Source: JAAYYM01 sp035271065 (GTDB taxonomy: Bacteria > Bacillota > Clostridia > Lachnospirales > Lachnospiraceae). From it: a stretch of DNA of 30,159 bases. How positions within the stretch are numbered: position 1 is the first letter of the stretch; each line of letters opens with the position of its first letter. Both the position numbers and the translations under genes were made by a program. Shown here piece after piece: positions 15,249 through 22,351 of the stretch. Below the pieces are notes generated by a model, which was not told the DNA's origin, did no database searches, and saw only the letters and a list, made by a program, of their open reading frames with translations. The stretch covers positions 1-30,159 of the forward strand of contig DATESB010000099.1 of the NCBI GenBank assembly GCA_035271065.1, in the 5' to 3' direction.

Positions 15249-17216
15249 ATGAAGATTACATTAAAAGATGGTTCAACAAAAGAATATGCAAAAGCAATGT
15301 CAGTGCTTGAAATAGCAAGTGACATCAGCGAAGGACTTGCCAGAGCGGCATGTGCCGGAGAAATAGACGGAGAAAGAGTGGATCTCAGAACGGTTGTGGA
15401 CCGTGATTGTACACTCAGTATTTTGACATTTAATGATAAAGGCGGTATGGATGCTTTCCGTCATACAACTTCTCATATCATGGCGCAGGCAATCAAGAGA
15501 TTATATCCGAATGCAAAGCTTGCAATCGGGCCATCTATTGATGATGGTTTTTATTATGATATTGATAATGATATTCCGTTAACAACAGAAGATTTAGATA
15601 AAATTGAAGCAGAAATGAAGAAAATTGTGAAAGAGAATCTTCCTCTTGAACAGTTTACGATGTCAAGACCGGAAGCAATCAAGTTTATGCAGGAAAAGGG
15701 CGAACCATACAAGGTAGAGTTGATTCAAGACTTACCGGAGGATGCTGTGCTCAGTTTCTACCGTCAAGGTGAATTTACTGATTTGTGTGCAGGACCACAC
15801 ATTATGTCAACCAAACCGGTAAAGGCATTCAAATTAACAAAAATTGCCGGCGCATATTGGCGTGGTGATGAGAAAAACAAGATGTTGACGAGAATCTACG
15901 GAACAGCGTATACAAAGGCTGCTGATTTGGAAGAATACATTACAAGAATGGAAGAAGCCAAGAAGCGTGATCACAGAAAAATCGGTAAAGAACTTGGCTT
16001 ATTTATGATGGCTGACGAAGGACCGGGATTCCCATTCTTCTTGCCGAAAGGAATGATTTTAAAAAATCTTTTGTTAGATTATTGGAGAGAGGTTCATACA
16101 AGAGAGGGCTATGTTGAAATCTCGACTCCGATTATGTTGAATAAAGATTTATGGCTGACTTCAGGACATTGGGATCACTATAAAGATAATATGTATACAA
16201 CTATGGTAGATGAGGAAGAATTCTGTGTAAAACCGATGAACTGTCCGGGTGGTATGCTTGTTTATAAGGCAACACCGCATTCATACCGTGATTTACCGAT
16301 TCGCATGGGCGAAATCGGCTTGGTTCACAGACATGAGAAATCAGGTGCTCTGCACGGCTTGATGAGAGTACGTTGTTTTAATCAGGATGATGCTCATATT
16401 TTCATGACGCCGGAGCAGGTGACAGATGAAATTAAAAATGTAGTACGTCTGATTGATGAAGTATATAACTTATTCGGTTTCAAATATCATGTGGAACTTT
16501 CTACCAGACCGGAAGATTCCATGGGCTCTGATGAAGATTGGGAAGCAGCAACAAGCGGACTACAGAAAGCACTGGATGAATTGGGACTCTCTTATGTGGT
16601 AAATGAAGGTGACGGCGCATTCTACGGACCGAAGATTGACTTCCATTTGGAGGATTCAATCGGAAGAACATGGCAGTGCGGTACTATTCAACTGGACTTC
16701 CAGATGCCACAGCGTTTTGAAGCAGAGTATATTGGCGCAGATGATGAGAAACATCGTCCGATTATGATTCACAGAGTTGCATTTGGCTCGATTGAACGTT
16801 TTATAGGTATCCTAACAGAGCATTTTGCAGGTAAATTTCCAACATGGCTTGCACCGGTACAAGTAAAAGTACTACCGATTTCTGAAAAATTCTTTGATTA
16901 CGGAAATGAAGTGATGGCTGAACTGAAGGCAAACGGTATCCGTTGTGAAATGGATGAAAGAGCAGAGAAAATCGGCTATAAAATCCGTGAAGCCAGATTA
17001 GAGCGTGTTCCTTATATGCTCGTAGTCGGAGCAAAGGAAGAGGAATCAAAACTTGTTTCTGTCAGAAGCAGATTCCTTGGTGATGAAGGGCAGAAGAGTC
17101 TTGCAGATTTCATGGTAGATATCAAGGAAGAAGTTGCTTCAAGACAGATTCGCGAAGAGCAGGTTGAGGAAGAAGCAGAGGATAAGTCTAAACACGGACA
17201 AGACAAAAAAATGTAA
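15249..17216 (+). CDS. thrS: Threonine-tRNA ligase
   Basis: A 655-aa class II aminoacyl-tRNA synthetase that charges tRNA-Thr. In order: the TGS domain (about 1-60), the editing domain with HTTSH (about 70) and CAGPH (about 180), the catalytic core with zinc-ligand Cys in VKPMNCPGGMLVY, motif 2 MRVRCFNQDDAHIF and motif 3 HRVAFGSIERFIGIL, then the anticodon-binding domain. The tail ends in an unusual acidic/lysine stretch (EEQVEEEAEDKSKHGQDKKM) beyond the normal family end. Two upstream in-frame starts exist (15219, 15231); GAGAGGTG before the ATG at 15249 and the TGS start MKITLKDGS favour 15249. Confidence 0.96.
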   Translation: MKITLKDGSTKEYAKAMSVLEIASDISEGLARAACAGEIDGERVDLRTVVDRDCTLSILTFNDKGGMDAFRHTTSHIMAQAIKRLYPNAKLAIGPSIDDGFYYDIDNDIPLTTEDLDKIEAEMKKIVKENLPLEQFTMSRPEAIKFMQEKGEPYKVELIQDLPEDAVLSFYRQGEFTDLCAGPHIMSTKPVKAFKLTKIAGAYWRGDEKNKMLTRIYGTAYTKAADLEEYITRMEEAKKRDHRKIGKELGLFMMADEGPGFPFFLPKGMILKNLLLDYWREVHTREGYVEISTPIMLNKDLWLTSGHWDHYKDNMYTTMVDEEEFCVKPMNCPGGMLVYKATPHSYRDLPIRMGEIGLVHRHEKSGALHGLMRVRCFNQDDAHIFMTPEQVTDEIKNVVRLIDEVYNLFGFKYHVELSTRPEDSMGSDEDWEAATSGLQKALDELGLSYVVNEGDGAFYGPKIDFHLEDSIGRTWQCGTIQLDFQMPQRFEAEYIGADDEKHRPIMIHRVAFGSIERFIGILTEHFAGKFPTWLAPVQVKVLPISEKFFDYGNEVMAELKANGIRCEMDERAEKIGYKIREARLERVPYMLVVGAKEEESKLVSVRSRFLGDEGQKSLADFMVDIKEEVASRQIREEQVEEEAEDKSKHGQDKKM

Positions 17217-17265
17217 TTTTTGATGCATATTGTTAAGCATAAGAATATGTTGTTCTACAAATACT

Positions 17266-17310
17266 AAAGCCATATGAGTTGGAAAAACCAGCTTATATGG
17301 CTTTTATTAT
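17266..17310 (+). terminator. Terminator after thrS
   Basis: A 14-bp stem, GCCATATGAGTTGG (17269-17282) with CCAGCTTATATGGC (17288-17301), containing two wobble pairs, with loop AAAAA, three flanking A-T pairs and the tail TTTTATTAT. Confidence 0.9.
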
Positions 17311-17333
17311 AGAGTAAATTAGGAGGAAAAACT

Positions 17334-17672
17334 ATGGCAAAATTGGAATGTGGAGTGAACAGTTGTCACTATAATGAATCAAATGCCTGCTGCAGGGGTG
17401 CCATTAATGTATACGGGCGAGATGCTATGACCATGTGTGATACCTGTTGCGGCTCTTATGAACCCAAAAACAAAGATCATGATACAAATTCTTTTACAAG
17501 TGGTTGTGAATGCACACACCCGAAAGATGCGTTAGAAATCAGTTGCGAGGCAACAAAGTGTGTCTATAACGATGATTGCAGATGTGATGCCCCGAAGGTG
17601 GGTATTGCAGGTCGTGAAGCACGTGACAGTGAAGAAACTGAGTGTTCTACTTTCCGTTCAGGAAAGGCGTAA
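17334..17672 (+). CDS. Tandem DUF1540 cysteine-rich protein
   Basis: A 112-aa protein made of two DUF1540 modules (PF07561). The first spans about residues 5-43 (CGVNSCHYNESNACCRG then a C-rich end), the second about 68-108 (CEATKCVYNDDCRCDAPKV then ECSTF). Each has a CxxxxC...C.C/CC...C pattern, consistent with metal binding, but no function is established for the family. It is common in Clostridia. TTAGGAGGAAAAACT precedes the ATG. The gene is a single unit bounded by the thrS terminator and its own GC-rich terminator. Confidence 0.88.
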   Translation: MAKLECGVNSCHYNESNACCRGAINVYGRDAMTMCDTCCGSYEPKNKDHDTNSFTSGCECTHPKDALEISCEATKCVYNDDCRCDAPKVGIAGREARDSEETECSTFRSGKA

Positions 17673-17690
17673 TAGAACGCAATTGAGTTG

Positions 17691-17723
17691 ACCGGGCGGG
17701 ATGTGAGCGCCCGGTGTTTTTTT
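17691..17723 (+). terminator. Terminator after the DUF1540 gene
   Basis: ACCGGGCG (17691-17698) pairs perfectly with CGCCCGGT (17708-17715), 9-nt loop, followed by GTTTTTTT. Confidence 0.93.
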
Positions 17724-17726
17724 GTC

Positions 17727-17755
17727 TTGATGAAGGAGATAGAGAATAGTATACT
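17727..17755 (+). promoter_or_regulatory. Promoter of tdk
   Basis: TTGATG (17727-17732), 17-bp spacer, TATACT (17750-17755). Confidence 0.55.
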
Positions 17756-17796
17756 AAATAGAAATACATTGACTGGATAGGACAGGAGAGAAGAGT

Positions 17797-18369
17797 ATGG
17801 CGAAACTTTTTTTTCGATATGGAGCGATGGGAAGTTCCAAGACCGCAAATGCGCTGATGGTGGAATACAATTATTATGAGCGTGGCAAAAAGGCACTTTT
17901 GGTAAAACCGAGAATTGAAAGTCGTGACGGTGACAGAGTGATTCGTTCCAGAATGGGACTGGAGCATTCCTGCATTTTTGTGGAAGAATTGACGATAATG
18001 TCAGACGAAGAACTTAAAGTATGGGACTGTGTCATTGTGGATGAAGCACAGTTTGTAAAGAAATCGGATGTAGAATTCTTTTTGCATATTGTAGACGAAC
18101 TTCATATCCCTGTAATTTGCTATGGCTTGCGAACTGATTTTCAAAGAGAAGTGTTTGAAGGTTCCTTGTGGTTGCTGGCATGGGCAGACATATTGGAAGA
18201 AATCAAAACAGTCTGCTGGTGCGGACAGGGAGCAAACTGCAATGCCAGATATGATGAGAACGGAGTGATTATCCGAAGCGGCGAACAAGTTGTACTCGGA
18301 AGCAATGATCAATACACGGCACTCTGTAGAAAACATCACAAAGAAGGAAATTTTGGTCCCCAAATGTGA
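17797..18369 (+). CDS. tdk: Thymidine kinase
   Basis: A 190-aa type II thymidine kinase that phosphorylates thymidine to dTMP in the salvage pathway. The P-loop is GAMGSSKT (residues 9-16), the Walker-B-like segment is VIVDEAQFVKK (Asp/Glu with catalytic Glu), and YGLRTDFQREVFEGS is family typical. A zinc-binding set is present as CWCGQGANC and a C-terminal ALCRKHH. The thymidine-contacting GSNDQYTALC segment is intact. ACAGGAGAG precedes the ATG. Length is normal (about 190-200). Confidence 0.95.
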   Translation: MAKLFFRYGAMGSSKTANALMVEYNYYERGKKALLVKPRIESRDGDRVIRSRMGLEHSCIFVEELTIMSDEELKVWDCVIVDEAQFVKKSDVEFFLHIVDELHIPVICYGLRTDFQREVFEGSLWLLAWADILEEIKTVCWCGQGANCNARYDENGVIIRSGEQVVLGSNDQYTALCRKHHKEGNFGPQM

Positions 18370-18429
18370 CAAATATCACAAATTGCATTTTATAAGAAAA
18401 AACAGATGCAATTTGAGCGACAATATTGT
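18365..18429. promoter_or_regulatory. Cluster of palindromes between tdk and the TM2 gene
   Basis: Three inverted repeats follow one another: TGTGA-N6-TCACA (18365-18380, overlapping the tdk stop), CAAATTGCAT (18379-18388) with ATGCAATTTG (18406-18415), and ACAATATTGT (18420-18429). The second could fold as a tdk terminator, but no T-run follows. TATACT boxes at 18429-18434 and 18434-18439 may be the -10 of the next gene. Regulator binding is possible but not shown. Confidence 0.4.
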
Positions 18430-18481
18430 ATACTATACTAGATATATGAATATAAACATAAATTCAGAGGAGGGCAATAAT

Positions 18482-18958
18482 ATGTTTTGTGAAAAATGTG
18501 GAGCACAGGTTGACGATGGCGCACAGTTCTGCACAGCATGTGGCGCGCAGATGACAAAACCGGCACCTGAAGCACCGGCTATGGAGAATGTTACTAACTC
18601 AGCAGAAGTAGTGAATGAAACACCCAATACAGGCAATGCCAACGGATTCAACGGACAGAATACTTATCAGACACCGCCACCACAGGCAGGAACACCTGGT
18701 ACAGCACCGAAGTCTAAGATGGTAGCAGGATTATTAGGTATCTTTTTGGGATCATTCGGCGTACATAACTTTTATCTGGGATATACGCAGAAGGCAATTA
18801 TCCAGGTAATCTTAGGCGGTATCGGTATCTTGACTTCTTGTATTGTAATTGGTGTATTTATCCTTACAGGTGTAGGTATCTGGGGATTGATTGAAGGTAT
18901 TATGATACTTGCAGGTAATATATCAGTAGATGGTAACGGTAATCCGTTAGTTGACTAA
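18482..18958 (+). CDS. Zinc-ribbon and TM2-domain membrane protein
   Basis: A 158-aa protein. An N-terminal zinc ribbon has two CxxC pairs (CEKC at 3-6, CTAC at 17-20). A Pro/Asn/Thr/Gln-rich linker follows (about 25-78). Residues 80-150 are a TM2 domain (PF05154), with KSKMVAGLLGIFLGSFGVHNFYLGY as two hydrophobic helices and the conserved FGVHNFYLG turn. TM2 function in bacteria is unknown. The open frame extends to 18290, but GAGGAGGGC before the ATG at 18482 sets the start. It begins a run of three small membrane protein genes with tight spacing. Confidence 0.88.
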   Translation: MFCEKCGAQVDDGAQFCTACGAQMTKPAPEAPAMENVTNSAEVVNETPNTGNANGFNGQNTYQTPPPQAGTPGTAPKSKMVAGLLGIFLGSFGVHNFYLGYTQKAIIQVILGGIGILTSCIVIGVFILTGVGIWGLIEGIMILAGNISVDGNGNPLVD

Positions 18959-18998
18959 TAACAGACACTAAATAAATAATAGAAAAAGAGGTAGAAAA

Positions 18999-19337
18999 AT
19001 GGATAACAATTTTGACAATAACGTAATGAATACACAGCCGGAGCAACCGCAGGTAGGAAAAGGATTGGCAATTGCGTCTATGGTATGTGGTATTTTATCT
19101 TTGGTTTTATGTTGCTTTGATGTTTTAGCACTTATCTTATCAATTGCAGCGATAGTACTTGGTATTATCAGCAAAAAGAAGACCGAGAATGGTAAGGGTA
19201 TGGCACTTGCCGGTATTATCACAGGTGCGATCGGACTTGTAATCGCTTTAGCATTGTTGATTATCGGTGCAGTAGTAGGTACAGCATTTAATGGTATGTC
19301 ACCGGAAGAAATCACACAGTACTTCCAGAATTTATAA
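18999..19337 (+). CDS. DUF4190 membrane protein
   Basis: A 112-aa protein resembling DUF4190: a polar N-terminus rich in Asn, Gln and Pro, then GKGLAIASMVCGILSLVLCC leading into two hydrophobic segments (about 22-55 and 68-95) separated by the basic SKKKTENGKG loop. Such proteins usually lie beside TM2 or zinc-ribbon membrane genes, as here. AAGAGGTAG precedes the ATG. Function unknown. It is 40 bp after the TM2 gene and probably co-transcribed. Confidence 0.82.
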   Translation: MDNNFDNNVMNTQPEQPQVGKGLAIASMVCGILSLVLCCFDVLALILSIAAIVLGIISKKKTENGKGMALAGIITGAIGLVIALALLIIGAVVGTAFNGMSPEEITQYFQNL

Positions 19338-19347
19338 TTTGTAGGCA

Positions 19348-19761
19348 ATGAAAGAGAACGCGAATAAAGAATTTTATGTTCTCGGCAAGTTTGCACTCGC
19401 AGCCGGGGCAATTACAGCGATTTTGTTTTATGTATTTGGTGATGAATGGATGCAGTTTTATCCCAATTGCTATGTACGTGAACGAATTGGGTTGTATTGC
19501 CCCGGCTGCGGTGGTACCAGGGCATTTATGTATTTTCTGCATGGCCATTTCTTGCAAAGTTTTTTTGCGCATCCGATTGTGCTGTATACTGCGGTTGTGT
19601 ATGTATGCTTTATGATTAATATGATACTGGTGGGACATTTTCATATGAAAATCAAAGAAATGAATATCCTTCCGTACATTTACGTGGGCATTGGTATTAT
19701 CCTAGTGCAATGGATTGTTAAGAATGTATGTCTGATTGGATATGGATTTACATGGATATAG
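19348..19761 (+). CDS. DUF2752 membrane protein
   Basis: A 137-aa membrane protein of the DUF2752 family (PF10825). The family motif CPGCGGTRAF is at about residues 51-60, between a first hydrophobic helix (about 12-30) and two or three more. It starts 10 bp after the DUF4190 stop with a weak ribosome site (TAGG), suggesting translational coupling. The CPGCGG motif could bind metal. Function unknown. It ends the three-gene run with a clear terminator. Confidence 0.85.
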   Translation: MKENANKEFYVLGKFALAAGAITAILFYVFGDEWMQFYPNCYVRERIGLYCPGCGGTRAFMYFLHGHFLQSFFAHPIVLYTAVVYVCFMINMILVGHFHMKIKEMNILPYIYVGIGIILVQWIVKNVCLIGYGFTWI

Positions 19762-19774
19762 AAATAGGATAGAA

Positions 19775-19808
19775 AGAGACTTTTGAGTTGCTCAAGAGTC
19801 TTTTTTTA
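19775..19808 (+). terminator. Terminator after the DUF2752 gene
   Basis: AGACTTTTGAG (19777-19787) pairs with CTCAAGAGTCT (19791-19801) through 11 bp with one G-U pair and a 3-nt loop, followed by a run of T. Confidence 0.9.
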
Positions 19809-19821
19809 TGACAATTGTCAT
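19808..19821. promoter_or_regulatory. Perfect 14-bp palindrome ATGACAATTGTCAT
   Basis: Exact palindrome between the DUF2752 terminator and the PadR promoter. It shares TGACAA/TTGTCA with the palindrome over the thrS -35 (14562-14574). Possible operator. Confidence 0.4.
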
Positions 19822-19837
19822 CATTTGAACAAAGTAC

Positions 19838-19866
19838 TTGACCTGTCGTAGTAATCATGATAGTAT
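19838..19866 (+). promoter_or_regulatory. Promoter of the PadR-HAAS operon
   Basis: TTGACC (19838-19843), 17-bp spacer, TAGTAT (19861-19866). The spacer and -10 are filled by the operator palindrome. Confidence 0.75.
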
Positions 19867-19894
19867 TACTACGACAGACGTACTACGACAGACG
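19843..19894. promoter_or_regulatory. Putative PadR operator: inverted plus tandem repeats
   Basis: CTGTCGTAGTAAT (19843-19855) and ATTACTACGACAG (19865-19877) are perfect 13-bp inverted arms 9 bp apart. The right arm is then repeated in tandem as two copies of TACTACGACAGACG (19867-19880, 19881-19894). Three copies of an ACTACGACAG half-site thus cover the spacer, the -10 and the start region of the PadR promoter, which fits autorepression. Confidence 0.75.
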
Positions 19895-19939
19895 TAAAAC
19901 ATCTGAAATAAGCAAAATGAGAGATAGGGAGGCGATAAG

Positions 19940-20302
19940 TTGATTAGTTCTGACGTTATAAGAGGCTATAATGATACAATTATTTTGTACCTGCTGCGCA
20001 ACGAGCCATCCTACGGTTATGAAATATCCAAAAGTATCAAGGAGATGTCCGAAGAAAAGTATATTATCAAGGAAACAACGCTTTATTCAGCATTTAATCG
20101 AATGGAGGCAAACGGTTACATTGAATCGTTCTACGGTGATGAAACGTTTGGAAAACGACGCACCTATTATAGGATTACAGAAGCGGGGAAAGCGTATTAT
20201 CAAGAAAAATGTAAGGAATGGAATGTTACAAAAGAAGTGATTAATAAATTTATTGCAGAAACAACGGAAACGATAGGAGGAGAAAGTGATGGAAACAATT
20301 AA
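19940..20302 (+). CDS. PadR-family transcriptional regulator
   Basis: A 120-aa PadR regulator. A winged helix-turn-helix fills residues 8-90, with the family pattern ILYLLRNEPSYGYEI, then ETTLYSAFNRMEANGYI and the wing KRRTYYRITEAGK. The start is a TTG with GGGAGGCGATAAG before it; no ATG fits. PadR proteins are usually repressors of the adjacent membrane protein operon. The stop overlaps the start of the next gene by 14 bp. Confidence 0.9.
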   Translation: MISSDVIRGYNDTIILYLLRNEPSYGYEISKSIKEMSEEKYIIKETTLYSAFNRMEANGYIESFYGDETFGKRRTYYRITEAGKAYYQEKCKEWNVTKEVINKFIAETTETIGGESDGNN

Positions 20303-21287
20303 CAGCTATTTGAACAATATGTTTGCGATATTGCCGCAGACAGAGCAGATTAAAAAGGTAAAAGCAGAACTTTTGGACAGTATGACAGATAAGTATAATG
20401 AGTTAAAGAAGGAAGGGAAATCTGAAAATGAAGCAGTCGGAATTGTGATTTCAGAGTTTGGCAACATTGATGATTTACTAAAGGAAATGAATATTTCGCC
20501 CATTAGCGGAATAGATGCAGATAAACCCACCTTATGGATTACGCAACAAGAAGCGGAAGACTATCTGAAAGCAAAGAAGAGGACAATGCTTCAAGTGGCA
20601 GTCGGTGTCGTGATGATTTTGTGGGGCGTTATTGCAATGGTGATGCTGGCAGTACTCAGTGAAGAAACAGATTTAGGTGATAAACTGAATAGAATTGGAT
20701 TAAATGATGCATTTCCGGTTGTCTTGTTACTCTTGGTAATAGCAATTGCGGTTTCGATATTTATTGTTTCGGGTGTGAAAGCTGATAAATATAAATATAT
20801 TGAAGAAGGTGTTGGTATTACACCTGAAATGTGTAAAGATTTTACAGCCAGAATGGAGGCTTATGTACCTACGTATACGATTGCTTTGACATCCGGTGTT
20901 TTCATGTGTATTCTTGGAATTATCATATTCCTGCTGGTTGGCAATATGAGCGGTAATGAAGAAATCAATGGTGCTGTCGGTATGAGTATTATGCTGTTCT
21001 TTATTTCTATTGCAACCTTTATGTTTATCTATATTGTAGGACAGAAAGAAAACTATGAGGCAATACTCGGTGTTGGAGAATTTACAAAGAGCAAGCGTGA
21101 AAGTAACAGTATTGTTGGCATTGTTGGCTCTGTTGTGTGGCCGATTGCGGTTGCGGTATTCCTCATATGGGGATTGGTATATGACGGATTTGGCATTTCG
21201 TGGATTGTATTTCCGGTAGTCGGGATTTTGTTTGGAGCATTTTCTGCACTCTGTAATGCAGTGATTGAGCAGAAAAATAAAGCATAA
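20289..21287 (+). CDS. HAAS-domain membrane protein (PadR partner)
   Basis: A 332-aa membrane protein. The N-terminal 70 residues match the HAAS/permease-prefix type (METINSYLNNMFAILPQTEQ, EAVGIVISEFGNIDDLL), a soluble helical domain that occurs next to PadR genes. About five hydrophobic segments follow: roughly 100-120, 140-160, 200-222, 230-250 and 280-325. The ATG at 20289 is preceded by a GTG in frame; GAGGAGAAAGTG positions the ATG. It is coupled to padR by overlap. The substrate or signal is unknown, and no ABC or other partner follows. Confidence 0.82.
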   Translation: METINSYLNNMFAILPQTEQIKKVKAELLDSMTDKYNELKKEGKSENEAVGIVISEFGNIDDLLKEMNISPISGIDADKPTLWITQQEAEDYLKAKKRTMLQVAVGVVMILWGVIAMVMLAVLSEETDLGDKLNRIGLNDAFPVVLLLLVIAIAVSIFIVSGVKADKYKYIEEGVGITPEMCKDFTARMEAYVPTYTIALTSGVFMCILGIIIFLLVGNMSGNEEINGAVGMSIMLFFISIATFMFIYIVGQKENYEAILGVGEFTKSKRESNSIVGIVGSVVWPIAVAVFLIWGLVYDGFGISWIVFPVVGILFGAFSALCNAVIEQKNKA

Positions 21288-21319
21288 CATTGTAGTGGTC
21301 TCCCTACAAAAACTAGGGC

Positions 21320-21325
21320 TTGACA
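21320..21325 (+). promoter_or_regulatory. -35 element of the infC operon promoter
   Basis: A consensus TTGACA. The -10 is less clear; TGTGATAAG at 21338-21346 is a plausible extended -10 at a short spacing. Confidence 0.5.
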
Positions 21326-21344
21326 TGACTTGCAAGATGTGATA

Positions 21345-21547
21345 AGTTATCTAAGTGTCGTGAGAACGACATGCTACAATACAATAAGCAAGTAGAGTAT
21401 CCACTCTCACCTCGGGACGTTATTTATACTGTTGCCGAGTGTTCATAATCAAGTATCTTATCATACTTCACAGAACATAATATTGTGATGGTGAAGATAT
21501 ATATATGAAATAAGTGGATGGTCTATGGCTATCCACTTAATTTTTTT
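21345..21547 (+). promoter_or_regulatory. infC leader attenuator (L20-leader type)
   Basis: About 200 nt of leader precede infC. It contains a GNRA-capped hairpin TGTCGT-GAGA-ACGACA (21356-21371), a hairpin AGAGT-ATCC-ACTCT (21394-21407), and an intrinsic terminator at the end: AAGTGGATGG (21512-21521) with CTATCCACTT (21529-21538) and T7 (21541-21547). TATCCACT at 21398-21405 is identical to part of the terminator's right arm, so it could capture the left arm as an antiterminator. In Firmicutes the infC-rpmI-rplT operon is autoregulated by L20 in this way; the family assignment here is by position and layout. Confidence 0.75.
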
Positions 21548-21571
21548 ATATTCTTATGGAGGTGTAAAGTT

Positions 21572-22081
21572 ATTAGCGATTTAATGATTAATGAGCAAAT
21601 CAGAGACAAAGAAGTTCGTCTGGTTGGGGAAGATGGAGAACAGTTGGGAGTTATGTCTGCGCGTGATGCACAGAAGATGGCTGAGGAAGCAGGTCTTGAT
21701 TTGGTTAAGATTGCGCCAACAGCAAAGCCGCCCGTATGCAAGATTGTAGATTACGGTAAGTTCAAATATGAACAGGCAAGAAAAGATAAAGAAGCAAAGA
21801 AAAAGCAGAAAACCATCGAAATCAAGGAAATTCGTATGTCACCTAATATTGACACGAATGACTTAAATACAAAGATGAATGCAGCAAGAAAGTTTCTGCA
21901 AAAGGGTGATAAGGTAAAAGTGACACTCAGATTCAGAGGACGTGAGATGGCACATATGTATGCCAGCAAGCATATTTTGGATGAATTTGCAGAAGCACTT
22001 TCAGATATCGCAGTTATTGAGAAGCCGGCAAAGGTAGAAGGACGCAGTATGGCTATGTTTTTAACAGAGAAGCGTAGTTAA
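21572..22081 (+). CDS. infC: Translation initiation factor IF-3, AUU start
   Basis: A 169-aa IF-3, which binds the 30S subunit, keeps subunits apart and proof-reads start codons. The N-terminal domain begins LMINEQIRDKEVRLVGEDGE, with PPVCKIVDYGKFKYE and the C-terminal domain IRMSPNIDTNDL then KVTLRFRGREMAH. The frame is open upstream, but GGAGG (21558-21562) lies 9 nt before an ATT at 21572. The first ATG (21584) is 21 nt away, too far. An AUU start is a known conserved feature of infC used for autoregulation. It is the first gene of infC-rpmI-rplT. Confidence 0.92.
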   Translation: MSDLMINEQIRDKEVRLVGEDGEQLGVMSARDAQKMAEEAGLDLVKIAPTAKPPVCKIVDYGKFKYEQARKDKEAKKKQKTIEIKEIRMSPNIDTNDLNTKMNAARKFLQKGDKVKVTLRFRGREMAHMYASKHILDEFAEALSDIAVIEKPAKVEGRSMAMFLTEKRS

Positions 22082-22127
22082 AAGTGTGTTTTCACAATAA
22101 ATAAAGTATTTAGGAGGATAAAGTACA

Positions 22128-22325
22128 ATGCCAAAAATTAAAACAAACAGATCAGCAGCGAAGCGTTTCAAAGTAACAGGTACAGGAAAGTTAAAAAGAA
22201 ACAAAGCTTACAAACGCCATATCTTAACTAAGAAATCAGCTAAGACTAAGAGAAATCTGAGACATGCTGTAATTACTGATTCAACGAATGCACCTAACAT
22301 GAAGAAGATTATGCCGTATTTATAA
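22128..22325 (+). CDS. rpmI: 50S ribosomal protein L35
   Basis: A 65-aa highly basic protein with the family start MPKIKTNRSAAKRFKVTGTG and the KRNKAYKRHILTKKS core. Length matches L35 (64-66). TTAGGAGGATAAAG precedes the ATG. It lies between infC and rplT in the conserved operon order. Confidence 0.96.
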   Translation: MPKIKTNRSAAKRFKVTGTGKLKRNKAYKRHILTKKSAKTKRNLRHAVITDSTNAPNMKKIMPYL

Positions 22326-22351
22326 GAAGAAGCGATAGGAGGAATTAAGAA

